Shown here: positions 12,344 through 23,840 of the stretch, in pieces
Layout: each line of letters begins with the position of its first letter
Numbering within the stretch: position 1 is the first letter of the stretch
Origin: Aphis gossypii
Lineage: Eukaryota; Arthropoda; Insecta; Hemiptera; Aphididae
Direction: 5' to 3'
Assembly (NCBI RefSeq): GCF_020184175.1
Contig: NC_065532.1
Location: 124,001-188,000, forward strand
DNA: 64,000 bases
Notes under the pieces: model-generated
What the model was told of the DNA's origin: nothing
What the model saw: only the letters and a program-made list of their open reading frames with translations
The model's database searches: none
Translations under genes and position numbers: made by a program

Positions 12344-12602
12344 TGTGGGATTGCAGCATTAGATGTCGCCCTGGCGTGTGGAGTGTGTGGGAGAAGAGTG
12401 GAGTACTGGGGTCAGTTAGTCGTTGTTGAGCTAGTGTGTGTGTGCTACGACGCTGTATTGTTTGTTTTATTTAATAATTGTGTTATATTACAAAGTGTGT
12501 AATATTATAATAAGTGTGTAATAATAAAGAGTTCGAACAAGAACGATTATACGTGCTATATTATATTTATTTTACTGTTGATCGGTCACCCCAAATCCCA
12601 CA
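12344..12602. repeat. 259-bp solo LTR
   Basis: Begins TGTGGGATT and ends AATCCCACA, perfect 9-base inverted termini with TG...CA ends. The 4-bp duplication taaa flanks it (12340-12343 and 12603-12606). An AATAAAGAG poly(A)-type signal is near 12525. No internal coding region accompanies it, so it is a recombined remnant of an LTR element inserted into the errantivirus. Confidence 0.7.
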
Positions 12603-12614
12603 TAAATTCATAAT

Positions 12615-13335
12615 CATGGACTTTGAATTTTCAATGGTAAAAAGAACGAGTATAGTAGTTAGTAGTTAGTAGTTAGTTAGTAGATAGTAGTTAGTCTCTG
12701 GTGCTATGTCAAATAGCTTGGAAAAATTTGAGGTTAGTAAGTTAGAAGGTAGATCTTTATTGCTACCAATAGACGAAAAAGCTAGACCCATGATAGAGAA
12801 AGAGTTGCAAGTAGCAGTTAAAGAGATTAAGAAAATATTTGTGTGCAAAACAGAGTTACGGGATGCGTGTTTAGATCAATTAAAACAAAGTTTAAATTCA
12901 ACGCGGAATAACTTAACGAGAGAGTATATCGATCATTATATCAGACAAGGGAATAAGGAAAATAATATAATAGTAGTATGGAATGGATATTCGGATAAAA
13001 CTATTCTACAAAGGTTGAATTTAGATTATCCAATGTTGAACATTACATGTTATGACAAATATTAAAATTATTATTAATATTTTAATAAGAATTTTTTTAT
13101 TCAGTTTGAAAAATTAAGCAATAGGGAGATTATCTTCGAAATATATATAGGAAAATTCGATAAAATAGGAAGATTGTTTAACTTCGTAGAAACGCATGAC
13201 AGAATATGTAATAAAAAACATAAGACTACGTATACACATGACCTAAGATTGGATGTGGAATATACAAAGTGTAGATTCAATCATGTGTTACAGAAGCAAC
13301 GGTACGAAAATTTAATAAAGCATTTTAAAATATAA
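12615..13335 (+). CDS. Unrecognised extra ORF downstream of env; possibly exonuclease-like
   Basis: After env, the retroelement carries a further coding stretch. MDFEF... (12616) is cut off by stops near 12660; a 119-codon frame follows at 12706-13065; and a third piece (about 13105-13335) continues in another frame, ending KHFKI. I do not recognise the protein. Three short blocks would suit a DEDD-type 3'-5' exonuclease: D-x-E in MDFEF, N-x-x-x-D in VVWNGYSDKTIL, and H...D in THDLRLDVEY. This is a weak pattern-level suggestion. Spliced joining of the pieces is possible but not shown. The right-arm copy has lost all of it except the end. Confidence 0.4.
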
Positions 13336-13339
13336 TACT

Positions 13340-13684
13340 ATTATATCCTATGATTAAGTTTAGTTATTCAGTTATTTAATTTGGTATGTGGGTAGAACGT
13401 AACATTCGTGTGTAATGTTAATTAATTATTCACAAATTTATTTTATTATTTTAATTGTATTAATCAAGGTGAAGTAGATTTAAATATTAAAAATAATAAT
13501 AATATATTAAAAATATATACTATACTTACATACTTTATATTGAATTCTTAATTGATTTAAATTTGATATAACTAACATTATTATTAAGTTACCAATGTAA
13601 AACTGAAATGGTAAGTGTAACTGAGTGCATTTAAGAAAAAATTGTAAAGATTTCTGTCTTGCAGACAAAAACCTTTTTTTTTGT
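13340..13684. other. 3' non-coding region of the errantivirus-like element
   Basis: AT-rich sequence with no gene visible. It is conserved in the right arm (57637-57990) and, degraded, in the remnant at 36640-37010. Confidence 0.6.
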
Positions 13685-13691
13685 GGGGAGG
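13685..13691 (+). promoter_or_regulatory. Polypurine tract
   Basis: GGGGAGG immediately before the 3' LTR, the expected position of the plus-strand primer of LTR retroelements. The same tract precedes the LTR in the right arm and in the remnant at 36628. Confidence 0.7.
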
Positions 13692-14215
13692 TGTTATGGG
13701 CTATGAGATATCTGTAAGATATCTACGAGATATCAAGGCTAAGTTAATATGACCATGCCTCGTATCGAGGGTAATGCGGATGCTACTATGACCATGACAC
13801 GTGTCGGGATAGTAAGCGCACCAATAATTATAGTGCACTAATGATGCATTTGAGATGTTATTGCACATTCTCAAATTCGTGTCCAATTTGCAACAACAAC
13901 TACAAGGACACCTGGTTTCACCCAGAAGGCGGGCAACTCGACGTAAACAAGAGACGCACCACAATATATAAGGGAGCCCGAAGACCAGCAACGGCAGATG
14001 TACCAAAGCCAGTGGCGTACATTCAATTGTCTTATGGGGGGGGGGGGATTAAATAATATTATTTATACATGTTTATCAGAGTGCTCCACCCAATGCAATA
14101 TATTTTATCAAAGACAAAGACCATTGTTGTTAAAAGAGTTCACACTTATTTTTGTAATAATACTTTTATTAAAAAATGTAAAACAACTTAAAAAATAGAC
14201 ATATTGAATATTATA

Positions 14216-16711
14216 CTACAACAAAAATTCCAAACGTCGTTTCTTGTTTGATAATTCAATAAGAACTTCGTCTGCGGTTATTTGGTAATGACGATTTATG
14301 GATAGCATAGTTAAGCCGTTAAGTCTTCCCTGTTTTAAAAAAGTAAGTTTTATTAGATTTGAATTAAGTACTAATATAAATTGTATATTTCAACAGTTAT
14401 TAATGTCTAATACTTTTATCATATGAAGATATATATACCTCAGATGTGGAGTTCCTCAAATAAGTTTTAATTCGCTTGAGGGTAGAAAATGATCTTTCAT
14501 TTGAAGCAGACGACACCGGAAGAGTTGCTAATATTTGCAAAAGTTTGAACACGTTTGGAAACATTACTCTGTTACATACAGAAAGAGCATACATTGCATT
14601 TTTTAACTTAGCCAGTTCCTGTAAATTTTGGAGTTTTCTTTGCCAAAGTTTAAATTCATTTTTAAATACCTCTTCACGATTTCCAACGTCCTCCAGATCT
14701 TCACTATACTGCCTTGTAAGAATAATAAAATCTTCATCATACCCAATTTCTTTAAATAAAGAATGGAAACTTGACAATGTAGTGTGGTGATTTGTAAATC
14801 TGTTTTCCAACTTAATGATGTATTTATCTAGATACGGGATAAATATTGATATTCGGTAATATGTTTCCGCGTTATCCACTTCAATGTTACATCTGTTGGT
14901 CTGTCGTTTTGCTGTCCTCGGAATCTTAATTTCAATATCAAATTGTGCAGTCATTAGTTTTACTTGTTCAAAAATTTCCCTAAAATAAGTATCAGCATTT
15001 ATTCGAATCTCTTCTAGTTCTTGTTTTGTGTTTTTAGCTAAGGCCATGGCTTCTTTAAGATCAATACTTGTTGTTTGAAGACACTTCGATAAAGCCAAGC
15101 CTAAAGCAAATCCTTTGTTTAAAATTATCAAACTCAAAATAAATTCTACATTAAATATACAGATTCTTAGACGTCTTGCCTTGTCTGATGTATCGTTGTC
15201 ATTCCGCATGGAAATATTTTCTAACGCTTCTTGAACAAATTCGTAGAGTTCCAAGAAGTCATGAACTGCATGATATCGCTCAATCCATCGAGTCTCACAG
15301 CTTCTTTTTAGCGTTTTTTTTTTGTTTCAGATAGTGAAGAGCTATCAATTTTTGATGTTAAGATGAATTTTCTTTTTGGAAAGATAAAAAAATCACGAAT
15401 TTGCCCAATTATTCCCAAACAATCACGAATTTCTGGAACACTACAAGATTTGGAAACAGCCAAATTTAGCGAGTGAGCAGAGCAATGCACATAAATGGCG
15501 TTTGGATATATTTCTCTTATGTGAGCTTGGACACCGTTATATTTTCCTGACATCGCTGCTGCCCATCATAACCTTGTCCACGTAAATATTTTGTATCAAC
15601 TCCAAATTGCTTAAGACTTTCTAACATTAAATTGGCTATTCCCTTTCCCGTCATATCAGATGTTGGAACAAATTGCAAAAATTCTTCAGTAAGAGTCAAT
15701 GTATTCAGTTCAATATATCTAACGCATAAAGATACTTGCTCAATTCCTGAAATGTCAGCAGTTTCGTCAGCAAGAATTGAAAAGCATTTTGCCACGTTGA
15801 CTTTAGAAACCACTTTATTTAATAAAACCTTATTACAAGCATTAATCATGTCATTTTGGCTTCGATGACTAATATATTTCATTTTTTCAGGACCTTCCAA
15901 ATAGGCTTGCATTTCAATATCACCCTTGGCACGATAACGTAAAATTTCTCTAAAGTTACCCTCATTGTTTGAAGAGTTTATTTCAATCTTTCCAGAATCG
16001 CGGTGTCCCCTTAGTGCTAGATTTTAACGACCACATAGGATAATTGCTTCAATTATCAGCATTATACTTTTTCGATTTTGTAACACTTGTTTAGATTTTT
16101 CAGTATCAATAATTTTATCGATTGACATACTTGGATTTTTTAACATGTTCAAAAAATGGTCTGCATCTAACATACATTTTTTGTGAAAATCTAAATTTGA
16201 ATGATATTTAAAATCTTCTAGGGCATGCCTCCAATTATCGTATTTTTCAACACCAATGCTCCCAATTTTTGATTATTAACGCCTGCTTCGTTTTTAGCAA
16301 ATGCCACACAATATTTGCAATATGCTCCGTTCTCACTTATTGAATACGCTAACCAAGGGAAATTTAAAAACCATTTAAATTGAAATTTTAATTTCACAAT
16401 TTTTTGTTTCTTACCAACAACTGATGTTTTAATAGAAAAATTATAATTTAAATCAGGTTTCCATATTTTGTTTAAAATATCTGCCTTTTAATTTTGTGAC
16501 AACAATTTATTTGTATAACACACAATATCAAAAATGTCAGCAATTTCAGTATCCTTTAAAGTAGGCTCTGTGATCGGATCTGGTGAGGATAATAGCGTGG
16601 TTGATGGGAAATCTGGTGTATGAGTTTCTGAAGAAGATAGATGTGGCGATGATGTACCCGGCAGAGGTTTTGAAAAAAAAAAATTAATTTTGGGCTGTTT
16701 TTTTCGGCCAT
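14216..16711 (-). pseudogene. hAT-2 transposase (ZMYM1-like)
   Basis: ATG at 16711 (MAEK..., a Ser/Pro-rich lead) follows an intron-like acceptor. TTF-type zinc region lies near 16400-16180, LALRGHRDSG-like at about 16010, DUF4371 with LADETADISGIEQ near 15780, RGQGYDG near 15580, YVHCSAHSLNLAV near 15500, and the dimerisation tail LPVSSASNERSFSTLK near 14520-14480. A 109-base GT-AG intron (14330-14438) leads to a last exon ending RRLEFLL at 14216. A missing base near 15556, a shift in the T run near 15310 and a stop near 16490 disable it; some of these are intact in the right copy. Confidence 0.85.
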
Positions 16712-16977
16712 AACCACTGTATATTTACTGAAAGTTTTAAAAATAAAAAAATAAATCATAATGTCAGTATTTAAAAAAACGATAATATATACAAAAATAA
16801 AATATAATCCATTTTTAAAAAAAATATATTAATAAATGTAATAATTAGGTACCTAAGTAATAAGGTACAACCATAAAACTTACTATGTCTCATTAACCAT
16901 TTAAATATTAAGAAAAAAAGTATTTGCATACGGCATAGGTACCAGATCAATACTCAGATACTAAAACCAGGGCCGCC

Positions 16978-17638
16978 TTTAACCTATTCTAGGCCCTGGG
17001 CAATGGTATAATGGGGCCCTTATGACTTGTACCCGACTAGACGTATCCTGCGTCTGATTTTTTGTAAATATATATATATAAATTGAGTGTGCAGTCGGAC
17101 GACTGACCCGCATCAATTGTATTATTGTTGTTGGCTCGCTAAAATTATAAAATAAATAAACGCTTCTCGAATGAGGACTGTATACCGTATATTAATATAT
17201 TATGTTTTTAAAATAATCATATAATAATAATATAAAATAATATCAGATTAGGCATGTTTATCGTGGCGTTCCAGAGTAGACTAGATAGAATAAAAAATAA
17301 TATAACAAAATTATAATAATATTATCTGACAAACTTGGTCTATACGATATTACGATCGACGCGACTGTGCGGCGGTGTGGGCCCCCCTCATCATAGCACA
17401 CACGCGCTCCTATTGTTATCGATAACTAAAAAATAAAATAGAATACTACTAAACATCAATTATTTCTTATTATTATAACTATTAGCGATTATTCTTTGAT
17501 TTTTTTCTAAATAAGTTTATTTATCGTTAAGATATATCGATTATCGGTTGGTGATCTGGCCGGAGATAGGGGGGCCCATCGATTGTGGGGCCCTGGGCAT
17601 GTGCCCAAAGTGCCCAATGGGAAAGAAGTGCCTGACTG
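16978..17638. mobile_element. hAT-4, non-autonomous hAT nested in hAT-2
   Basis: Begins CAGGGCCGCCTTTAACC; the other end read inward is CAGGCACTTCTTTCC, with an extra actg at the outer edge here. The perfect 8-bp TSD actaaaac is at 16970-16977 and 17639-17646. No coding capacity; GC-rich ends (GGCCCTGGGC) around an AT-rich core. The right copy is at 52642-53309 and lacks the extra actg. Confidence 0.85.
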
Positions 17639-17646
17639 ACTAAAAC

Positions 17647-18385
17647 ACTTTTACAGTTTTACGTATAAGTATTTAGAACACTGTTAATACGTTTACGGTT
17701 TACCTACGTATTTGTATATTGGTTACATTATGTCGTCTAATTCACCAATAAAAAAATTAATGCATTAAGAATATTTAAGACTAGGTATAAAAAAATTAAA
17801 TCATAAAAATTTACTTACCTTAATCTTTTAGATAACTATTGCAGTATTGCAGAATGCAGATAGTATATTTGATTGATATAATTTGAAATACGAGTCACGA
17901 CTGTACACTAAACACTGTCATGAGTAAACTGAACAATTAGATTACGAGTATTACGACACTGAACATCGGACGTTTGGACAATCATGTATATTATTATAAA
18001 AAGATATATATATTAATAAACAAAAGATAAGGGATAAAGTATAAATTATAATAATATTTCGATGAGGCCGTATGCGCCATGCGGGTATGCCATTACAAAA
18101 ATAGACACACACACACGGGCGTCGGGCGCAGCACAGAGACAATTTACTAATAATGATAAACATATTTAATATCTACACACACAAAATAGTTTTTATGTAA
18201 ATAATTACATTTATTTGTATCTCTACCTACTCGGACGAAAAATTAATATTTTTGTGATTCCATTAAAACTTACAAAATCCTTAATTTTATATACATGATG
18301 ACATTCCTCAAGACATTTTGTATTTTTTTTGTTTGGCCCTGGGGGGGATTTATCCCGAACCCCCCCCCCTATTTGTACCCCACTG
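17647..18385. other. 5' flank of hAT-2, non-coding
   Basis: Between hAT-4 and the hAT-2 right end. A splice-donor-like GTAAGT near 17814 (minus strand) and a short first exon or leader are plausible. No protein is recognised. Confidence 0.4.
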
Positions 18386-18548
18386 ACCAAAGCTATCAAC
18401 AACTGAGCACTTTCACGACACTCAGCCACTTATTTTGTTTGTTACATGTATTTATTTATATGCAATAAAGACATATTTCGTTATTAAGTTTAACTTTCAT
18501 TCAAATTAACCATTTGGATTCAAACCTGATACTGGCACGCAACAAGGT

Positions 18549-19332
18549 GTTGCACCGAGTGCTTGAGCTCCGAGAAGAAATTGCTTTGTTTCTGGAAAGG
18601 AAAAATTCAGGGAAGGTAAGGAGAAAGAGAGTTTCACGCTCAAATAACAGATAATGTATTTATTTCTAAACTGGCATATCTTGCGAATTTCTTCGGAGAA
18701 ATAAATACACTAAATCTCAGTTTGCAAGGAAATATGACGAATATTTTAACTGCTCAAGATAAGGTTGCCAGTTTTCTTCGTAAATTGCAACTTTACCAAC
18801 GCAGAATTGAAGTTGAGGACATTTCAATGTTCCCAGAACTAACAATGGTGCTTGACGAAAGAAATGAAAAATGTTCATTCACAGACCAAATAGCTCTTCA
18901 CTTATTATCAATAATAGATTCAATCGGTAAATATTTTCCAGATTTAAAAAATCGTCAAGTAAATGTTTGGGTGCAAGACCCTTTTCAGTGGACGAAAATG
19001 TATTTCCAGATACTAAAATTGAAACCAAATTACAATTTTTAGGACTTCGTGAAGACAACACATAGAAAATAGATTTTGAAAACATATAACTAGCAACATT
19101 TTGGCGAAAAATTGGTGGCGAGTATCCATTATTATCAGAAAAAGCCTTGAAAATACTGATCCCTATTTCAAAAACGTACAGGTGTGAAAGTGGATTTTCA
19201 ACAATGGTAACAATGAAAACAAAAGCAAGAAACCGATTAAACTTGGAACACGACCTAAGATGTGCATTGGCCGAAACTGAACCAAATATTAAACAAATTC
19301 TTAGAAAAAAGCAATATCAACCGTCTCATTAA
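18549..19332 (+). pseudogene. hAT-1 transposase, C-terminal part
   Basis: Resumes the frame cut at 1764 with LHRVLELREEIALFLE, then LAYLANFFGEINTLN, and the hAT dimerisation tail: FWRKIGGEYPLLSEKAL near 19093-19145, TYRCESGFSTMVTMKTKARN near 19174-19230, stop at 19330-19332. A small frameshift near 18615-18630 and stops near 19040-19080 break it. The right copy (50946-51727) lacks the first frameshift. Confidence 0.85.
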
Positions 19333-19335
19333 TAT

Positions 19336-20545
19336 TCATTACCGTTATTCATTAGTTGTAATAAAAACTCTTGTTTTCTCTGTTTGAAAAATTAAAATAA
19401 ATTATAATTATAATCATAATATATATTTTTTTTTATTACTCAACTTTTTTGGGTTGGAGGGGTATTAGTTAATATCTAACCTGACTTATGGGTAATAGTC
19501 TCTGTTGACGCATAAAGTGCTCACAAAAAGGTGAAACAGCTTGGGCGCAACTTGATGTAGGATAATAATAATAGTAGTAGTAGTAGTAGTAGTGGACTGT
19601 ATAATTGAAAATAATAACAATATAATAATAATATAAATTCAATAAATGTTATATGATATTAAAATCTGCCTGTATGGCTACAAAAGTATATTTATTAAAT
19701 AATGTAAGACCCGTCGGTCTTACACACAAATAGTTGGTCGACCAATACTCACATAACAGTTGAGACACACACCTGGTTTTACACCTACGCTACCGCATCA
19801 GGGCCTGTATTTGAGTCAAACTAAATTACAATACAAGAACAAAATTGACCCTGCGTACGTGCGAATGTGTGCCGACAACTGTTAACGAAGACTTCACAAC
19901 AAAGAACACTGAATGCAGCCGGGACAGGATCTTTAGCGTACACTACTGTCCCCACGAGCAACGAGGTACACCAAAACACGTTGAATCACTAAAAAAGTCG
20001 CTGGTAATTTTGACCACCTTAAACTGGGGAAAACAAATTAATGGTGGCAATAAAATTGCAGAGAACGATAATTACCAGACGATGATTCACAAATTCACAA
20101 CAACGTGGTTTGGGACGACTGCAAGCAGAACATGAAAGCTAGTGTTGTTGAACACGAAAAAGACGAGCTGTGTGGACAGTGGAAAAAAATGAAGTGAAGT
20201 GACTTTACATGTAACGGACGAGAGAAAACGAAAAAACTCAAAAGAACGGTCTTTCAGTGTCACCACACTAAACAATAAACAATGGAAAAACTAGACACTT
20301 TGTGACACTGAAAGCATGACTAAACGAAAAACTTAAAGTTTTGAACATAACCGAATAAAATATGAAAACATTGATAATGATTCCACAGCTGGCACCGACG
20401 AAGGCTGAACTGTGGAACGCACCGTTACGTGCACACGAAAATGATAACATATAAGAAAACATATACTACCCGCATATGGCGGGAATTCAAAAAACATTGA
20501 ATTGACTGCATGCGTAGACAGTCTCAAAAAAGTTAGGAAGCACTG
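19336..20545. other. 3' region of hAT-1
   Basis: Mostly unexplained sequence: an (AGT)n microsatellite near 19571-19594, a 22-base hairpin at 19703-19724 (GTAAGACC stem), and an unrecognised 96-codon frame at 19845-20135 that is longer (117 codons) in the right arm. It ends at the hAT-1 right terminus. Confidence 0.5.
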
Positions 20546-22452
20546 GTTTAGATCGTGATTAGTGCAAGGGCTGTACATAGCATTTGGACAGCTCTCCTGG
20601 ACTTCTTGTACAGCTCCTCTTAACTCTGACGTCATTACAGAACAACCATCCATGTCAATTCCTATACAGTTTTTAAGGTTAAATGACCTAACCTAACCTT
20701 AACTCTGATACTACTATATTTCCAAGTAAATTTCCTGAAAAAATCAAGGTAAATTAGATTTTAATTAAAATATTACAATTAAATAAATAATGAATTCACC
20801 TGTTAGCTTGGGTTCTTTAGATAAATGGTCATCAATCAATGTATCTGATAAATCATTATTTGAAATGACAGTCTGGTTTTTATTAAATGTATCATGGCAA
20901 TTGATAAAACCAACGAAACGTTCATAAATGTTATTTTTCTTATCAATGTACCTTAATGTTAAACTCATTTGTGATATATGAGCACATCGGTTGTTTCATC
21001 AAAGATAATACTGTAAAATTGATTTGTATTTACTTCATCTAATATGAACGACAGTATTTCTTCCTTACAACATTTAATCATATCTTCTTGGATGATTTGA
21101 GATATATAACTAGCTTTTGAATTAAAATTAAGCAAGTCATTTTTCAATTTTGTATCTCCAGACATAACACGGTATTTCAAAAGTTCGCAAAAATTACCTT
21201 CATTCTTCACAATAGAATAAGTTGGATCAGTTAATGTTTAGAGTCTTCAGTATCTTGAAATATTATTTGTCCTGAGTCACGGTGACCTCTGAAAGGTATA
21301 TTTTGGAGTCCCAAAAAAATTATAGATTTATTGTAGGTTTAACCGGTTTCTGTTTTCTTGAACTTGTCTTAAACGTTCACTGTTTAGAATATTATTAACC
21401 TGCTTAATAGGTGAGTTGTAAGTTTTTAAAAAGTCACTTGATTTTAAAATTGCATCCTGATGGTAATGGTTATCATTATGTTTTTCTAAATATCCATCCT
21501 TACCAAGTAATTTTGAATATAGACTGAGTGGTCATGTTACAAGCTTTTTCAATTCTTCAGTATTTTGTTTTCCACCTTTATTGTGAGTTAAAAAAAGTGT
21601 ACAATATTTGCAGAAATAGCCAGATTTTGATAAAAAATATATCAGTCACGGATATTGGTCAAAATGGTTATTTCTTAAAAACGTTTTTCCTCTTTTCCTT
21701 TTTTTTTGTGAATGGAGAATGGATACTCAAAGTTTTTCGGTGGTTTCCAAGAGTTTTCCAGCCGTCTAAATTTTGTGTAGTCGTCAAGTTTTTTACCAAT
21801 AAAATTACCAATATCATTATCGAAAACTAAATTTGATGTTGTATTATTTTATTTATTATCATCACAAATTACATTGAGTTGTGGTATTGCTGTTTGGGAA
21901 ATATCTACTGGCTCATTTAAATCACTTACCTCTGTTGACGATATTTTTTTGTTCGGAAAACAATTCAAGAGAGAAGGCTGTTTCCGCTTCATAGAATCCA
22001 TAGCAATAAACGCCAAATGCTGCTACAGTACCGTACATGAACTAAAATAAATTTGATTATAGTATTATACTAATGTCTAATAAGGTTGCAGAGTGCGGAC
22101 CATTAAAAAAAAAAAATAATAATATAATCTTGTAAGTTATAGACGATCACAATTAATATTATTATAGACACACTGCCTTAGATACAACAACAATAATAAT
22201 TATTGTATATATATGTGATTATAGCCACGATATCTCTAATCTTTTGATTTTAATCAGTCTTATTTTCATTCTTAATTGATAACAGGTTTTTGATAACCAT
22301 TATCCATTTATTCCGTTTCCATTAAGAAAAAAATATGCACTGTATTTTTAATTTTTTAGTATAATATTATAATAAAATATGTAAACACCTATACATGAAA
22401 CACATTCAACAATGACCGGGGGGGTGACGATTGCCCCTTGTATACGCCCCTG
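20546..22452 (-). mobile_element. hAT-3, proximal part
   Basis: The terminus read inward from 22452 is CAGGGGCGTATACAAGGGG, typical of ZMYM1-like hAT elements. The flanking 8 bases gattggtt (22453-22460) should be one half of its TSD; the partner lies outside the window. It is continued at 1-220. Confidence 0.7.
20554..22001 (-). pseudogene. hAT-3 transposase, proximal part (ZMYM1-like)
   Basis: Starts MDSMKRKQPSLLNC at 22001. Then a TTF-like region full of stops (about 21840-21290; GHRDSGQIIFQDTEDS near 21290-21240), DUF4371 (NEGNFCELLKYRVMSGD near 21205; FDETTDVLIYH near 20980; LTLRYIDKKN near 20960), and DGCSVMTSELRG and NAMYSPCTNHDLN near 20650-20554, where hAT-1 interrupts it. The missing remainder is at 220-1. 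Confidence 0.75.
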
Positions 22453-22460
22453 GATTGGTT

Positions 22461-22870
22461 TACATAATTATGTGCGTATTAGTTATTAATGATAATATAC
22501 CCATAGGCCATAATTATAAATAATAAAAAGTAAATTGTGAATTATAAAGAGAATAAAGTCCTACATTTATGTAAATAAGAATTTTAAGAAAAATAATTAG
22601 GGAAATTTAATAAATAAAAAGAATACAGGAAGATTTTATAATAAAGATAATATGATAAATATAAAGTTAATATATTAATTTAATTAATAATTGAGTAAAT
22701 TAGTTAAGAGTTTGCATGAATAATAATAATAAAACAAAAATTTATTATATTTTATGAAATAAAATATTATTAATTTAATTTATAATAAATGAGTATAAAA
22801 ATAAATTTATGAATAAAGATAAAGAAAAAATAATGAGGTATAGAGAAAACAAGGTTAGGTTTTTTGGTTA
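22461..22870. other. AT-rich, no gene seen
   Basis: Very AT-rich sequence between hAT-3 and the gag remnant. Nothing recognised. Confidence 0.5.
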
Positions 22871-23640
22871 GGCATTTGAGCAACAATTGTCGCCACAAAC
22901 ACTACAGATAGAATTAAATTCCGTACGTATGAAAATGACGAAGACGTATTAACTTATACAGTTCGCTTAGAACAATATATTGTAATTTATGTAACGCAAC
23001 TTAAGCAAATTAAACACCAGAAGAGGCAAAGATTTTAAGACAAACTTAAATGGATTAGTCTTTAGCAATTATATAAACGGGTTTAAAATGGATTTGCATT
23101 TGCAAACAATATTACGGGCTAGAAATCCAGAAACGTTAGAACTGACAATGCAAATGGCTAGGCAGTTAGAGATAGAATTTAGATTTAATAAATATTTACG
23201 GAGTAACGAGAATAGAACGAATCAGAAAGGAAATAAAAATTTTAACGGAAATCGTTGGTCAAATAACTACCAGAGAAATAATCCAAATGGACAAAAATTT
23301 GGTTATAAGCAAAATTTCAACCGCGGACCGAACAGACAAAATCCGAATAATTATAATTATGTCAATCGCAATAATTCCAACAATTTTGGTCGTAAATGAA
23401 AATAATAATTATCCGCGTAATAATAATGGTCAATATGTAACCTAATCAGAGACAGCAAAATAATTCCGGATGCTACCTATATTTGTGGCAGAACTAACCA
23501 TATCGCTTGCGATTGCAGTAGTAGTAGATTAAGTGTACAGACTATGTGATGAAATAATAATAATAATAATTTAACACCAATAATTTGTAGCTATTGCAAT
23601 AAGGTAGGACGCGATATTGCTAGCTGTCATAGCAAACAAC
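22870..23640 (+). pseudogene. gag remnant of a second Ty3 element
   Basis: Pieces read LSPQTLQIELNSVRMK-like, then a 103-codon frame from 23088 (ILRARNPETLELTMQMARQL, then an Asn/Arg-rich tail), then two zinc-knuckle relics: one near 23475-23520 with the first Cys lost, and one near 23590 reading CSYCNKVGRDIASC, where Asp stands in place of the usual His. It is related to but different from the gag at 2839. No LTR was found beside it. Confidence 0.65.
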
Positions 23641-23840
23641 GGGATGAGCGTAATAATGTAAATCAGGGGGTCGATTCTTGAATCTCGTCAGGAAAATCAT
23701 TCGTGAGACATTTTCCACACTGATATGTCGTACGACATCTAAAATGACTATTCTTGAACTACACACGACATATAATTGTGAAACGAAATTATTTTGACAC
23801 ACCCGAAATATTTTGCACATGAACCAAGGTGGTTACTCAC

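Larger units (their letters stand above)
14010..18385 (-). mobile_element. hAT-2, ZMYM1-like DNA transposon
   Basis: Ends are CAGTGGCGTACA at 14010 and, reading inward from 18385, CAGTGGGGTACA; both are followed by G-rich runs inside. A perfect 8-bp TSD accaaagc lies at 14002-14009 and 18386-18393. It carries a minus-strand transposase (14216-16711) and a nested non-autonomous hAT (16978-17638). The allelic or duplicate copy is at 51892-57311. Confidence 0.92.
1765..18544 (+). mobile_element. Errantivirus-like Ty3 LTR retrotransposon with nested elements
   Basis: Two related LTRs (1765-2234 and 13692-18544, the latter split by hAT-2) bracket gag, a deleted pol, an envelope-like region and an extra ORF. 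The 4-bp TSD aggt occurs at 1761-1764 and 18545-18548, and removal restores the hAT-1 transposase. Net LTR lengths are 470 and 469 bp, both TG...CA. An insect 17.6/297-type primer site follows the 5' LTR, and a purine tract (13685-13691) precedes the 3' LTR. Protease and reverse transcriptase are missing, so this copy cannot move by itself. The right arm has the same insertion (acct at 51728-51731) with different deletions. Confidence 0.88.
13692..18544 (+). repeat. 3' LTR, split by hAT-2
   Basis: LTR sequence runs 13692-14009, is interrupted by hAT-2 (14010-18385), and resumes at 18394 after the duplicated accaaagc, ending ACGCAACA at 18544. Net length is 469 bp against 470 bp for the 5' LTR. 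Confidence 0.9.
221..20545 (+). mobile_element. hAT-1, ZBED5-like DNA transposon with nested insertions
   Basis: The left end begins CAGTGGTTCCCAACCTGG, a classic animal hAT terminus. The right end, read inward from 20545, begins CAGTGCTTCCTAACTT, matching 13 of 16 bases. The 8 bases outside the two ends are gtttagag (213-220) and gtttagat (20546-20553), a 7/8 target-site duplication. Removing the element rejoins the hAT-3 transposase frame. Inside are a plus-strand transposase split by an errantivirus-like retroelement, and about 1.2 kb of 3' sequence of unclear origin. The right arm holds the mirror copy of the 3' part starting at 49727. Confidence 0.8.

Noticed and set aside
19703..19724. 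Hairpin TGTAAGACC...GGTCTTACA, terminator-like
   Set aside because: There is no bacterial context. A short hairpin in eukaryotic transposon sequence has no assigned role.
19845..20135. 96-codon frame (117 codons in the right arm) as a gene
   Set aside because: No recognisable domain and no start or splice context; it is inside the decayed 3' region of hAT-1. Left as unexplained sequence.
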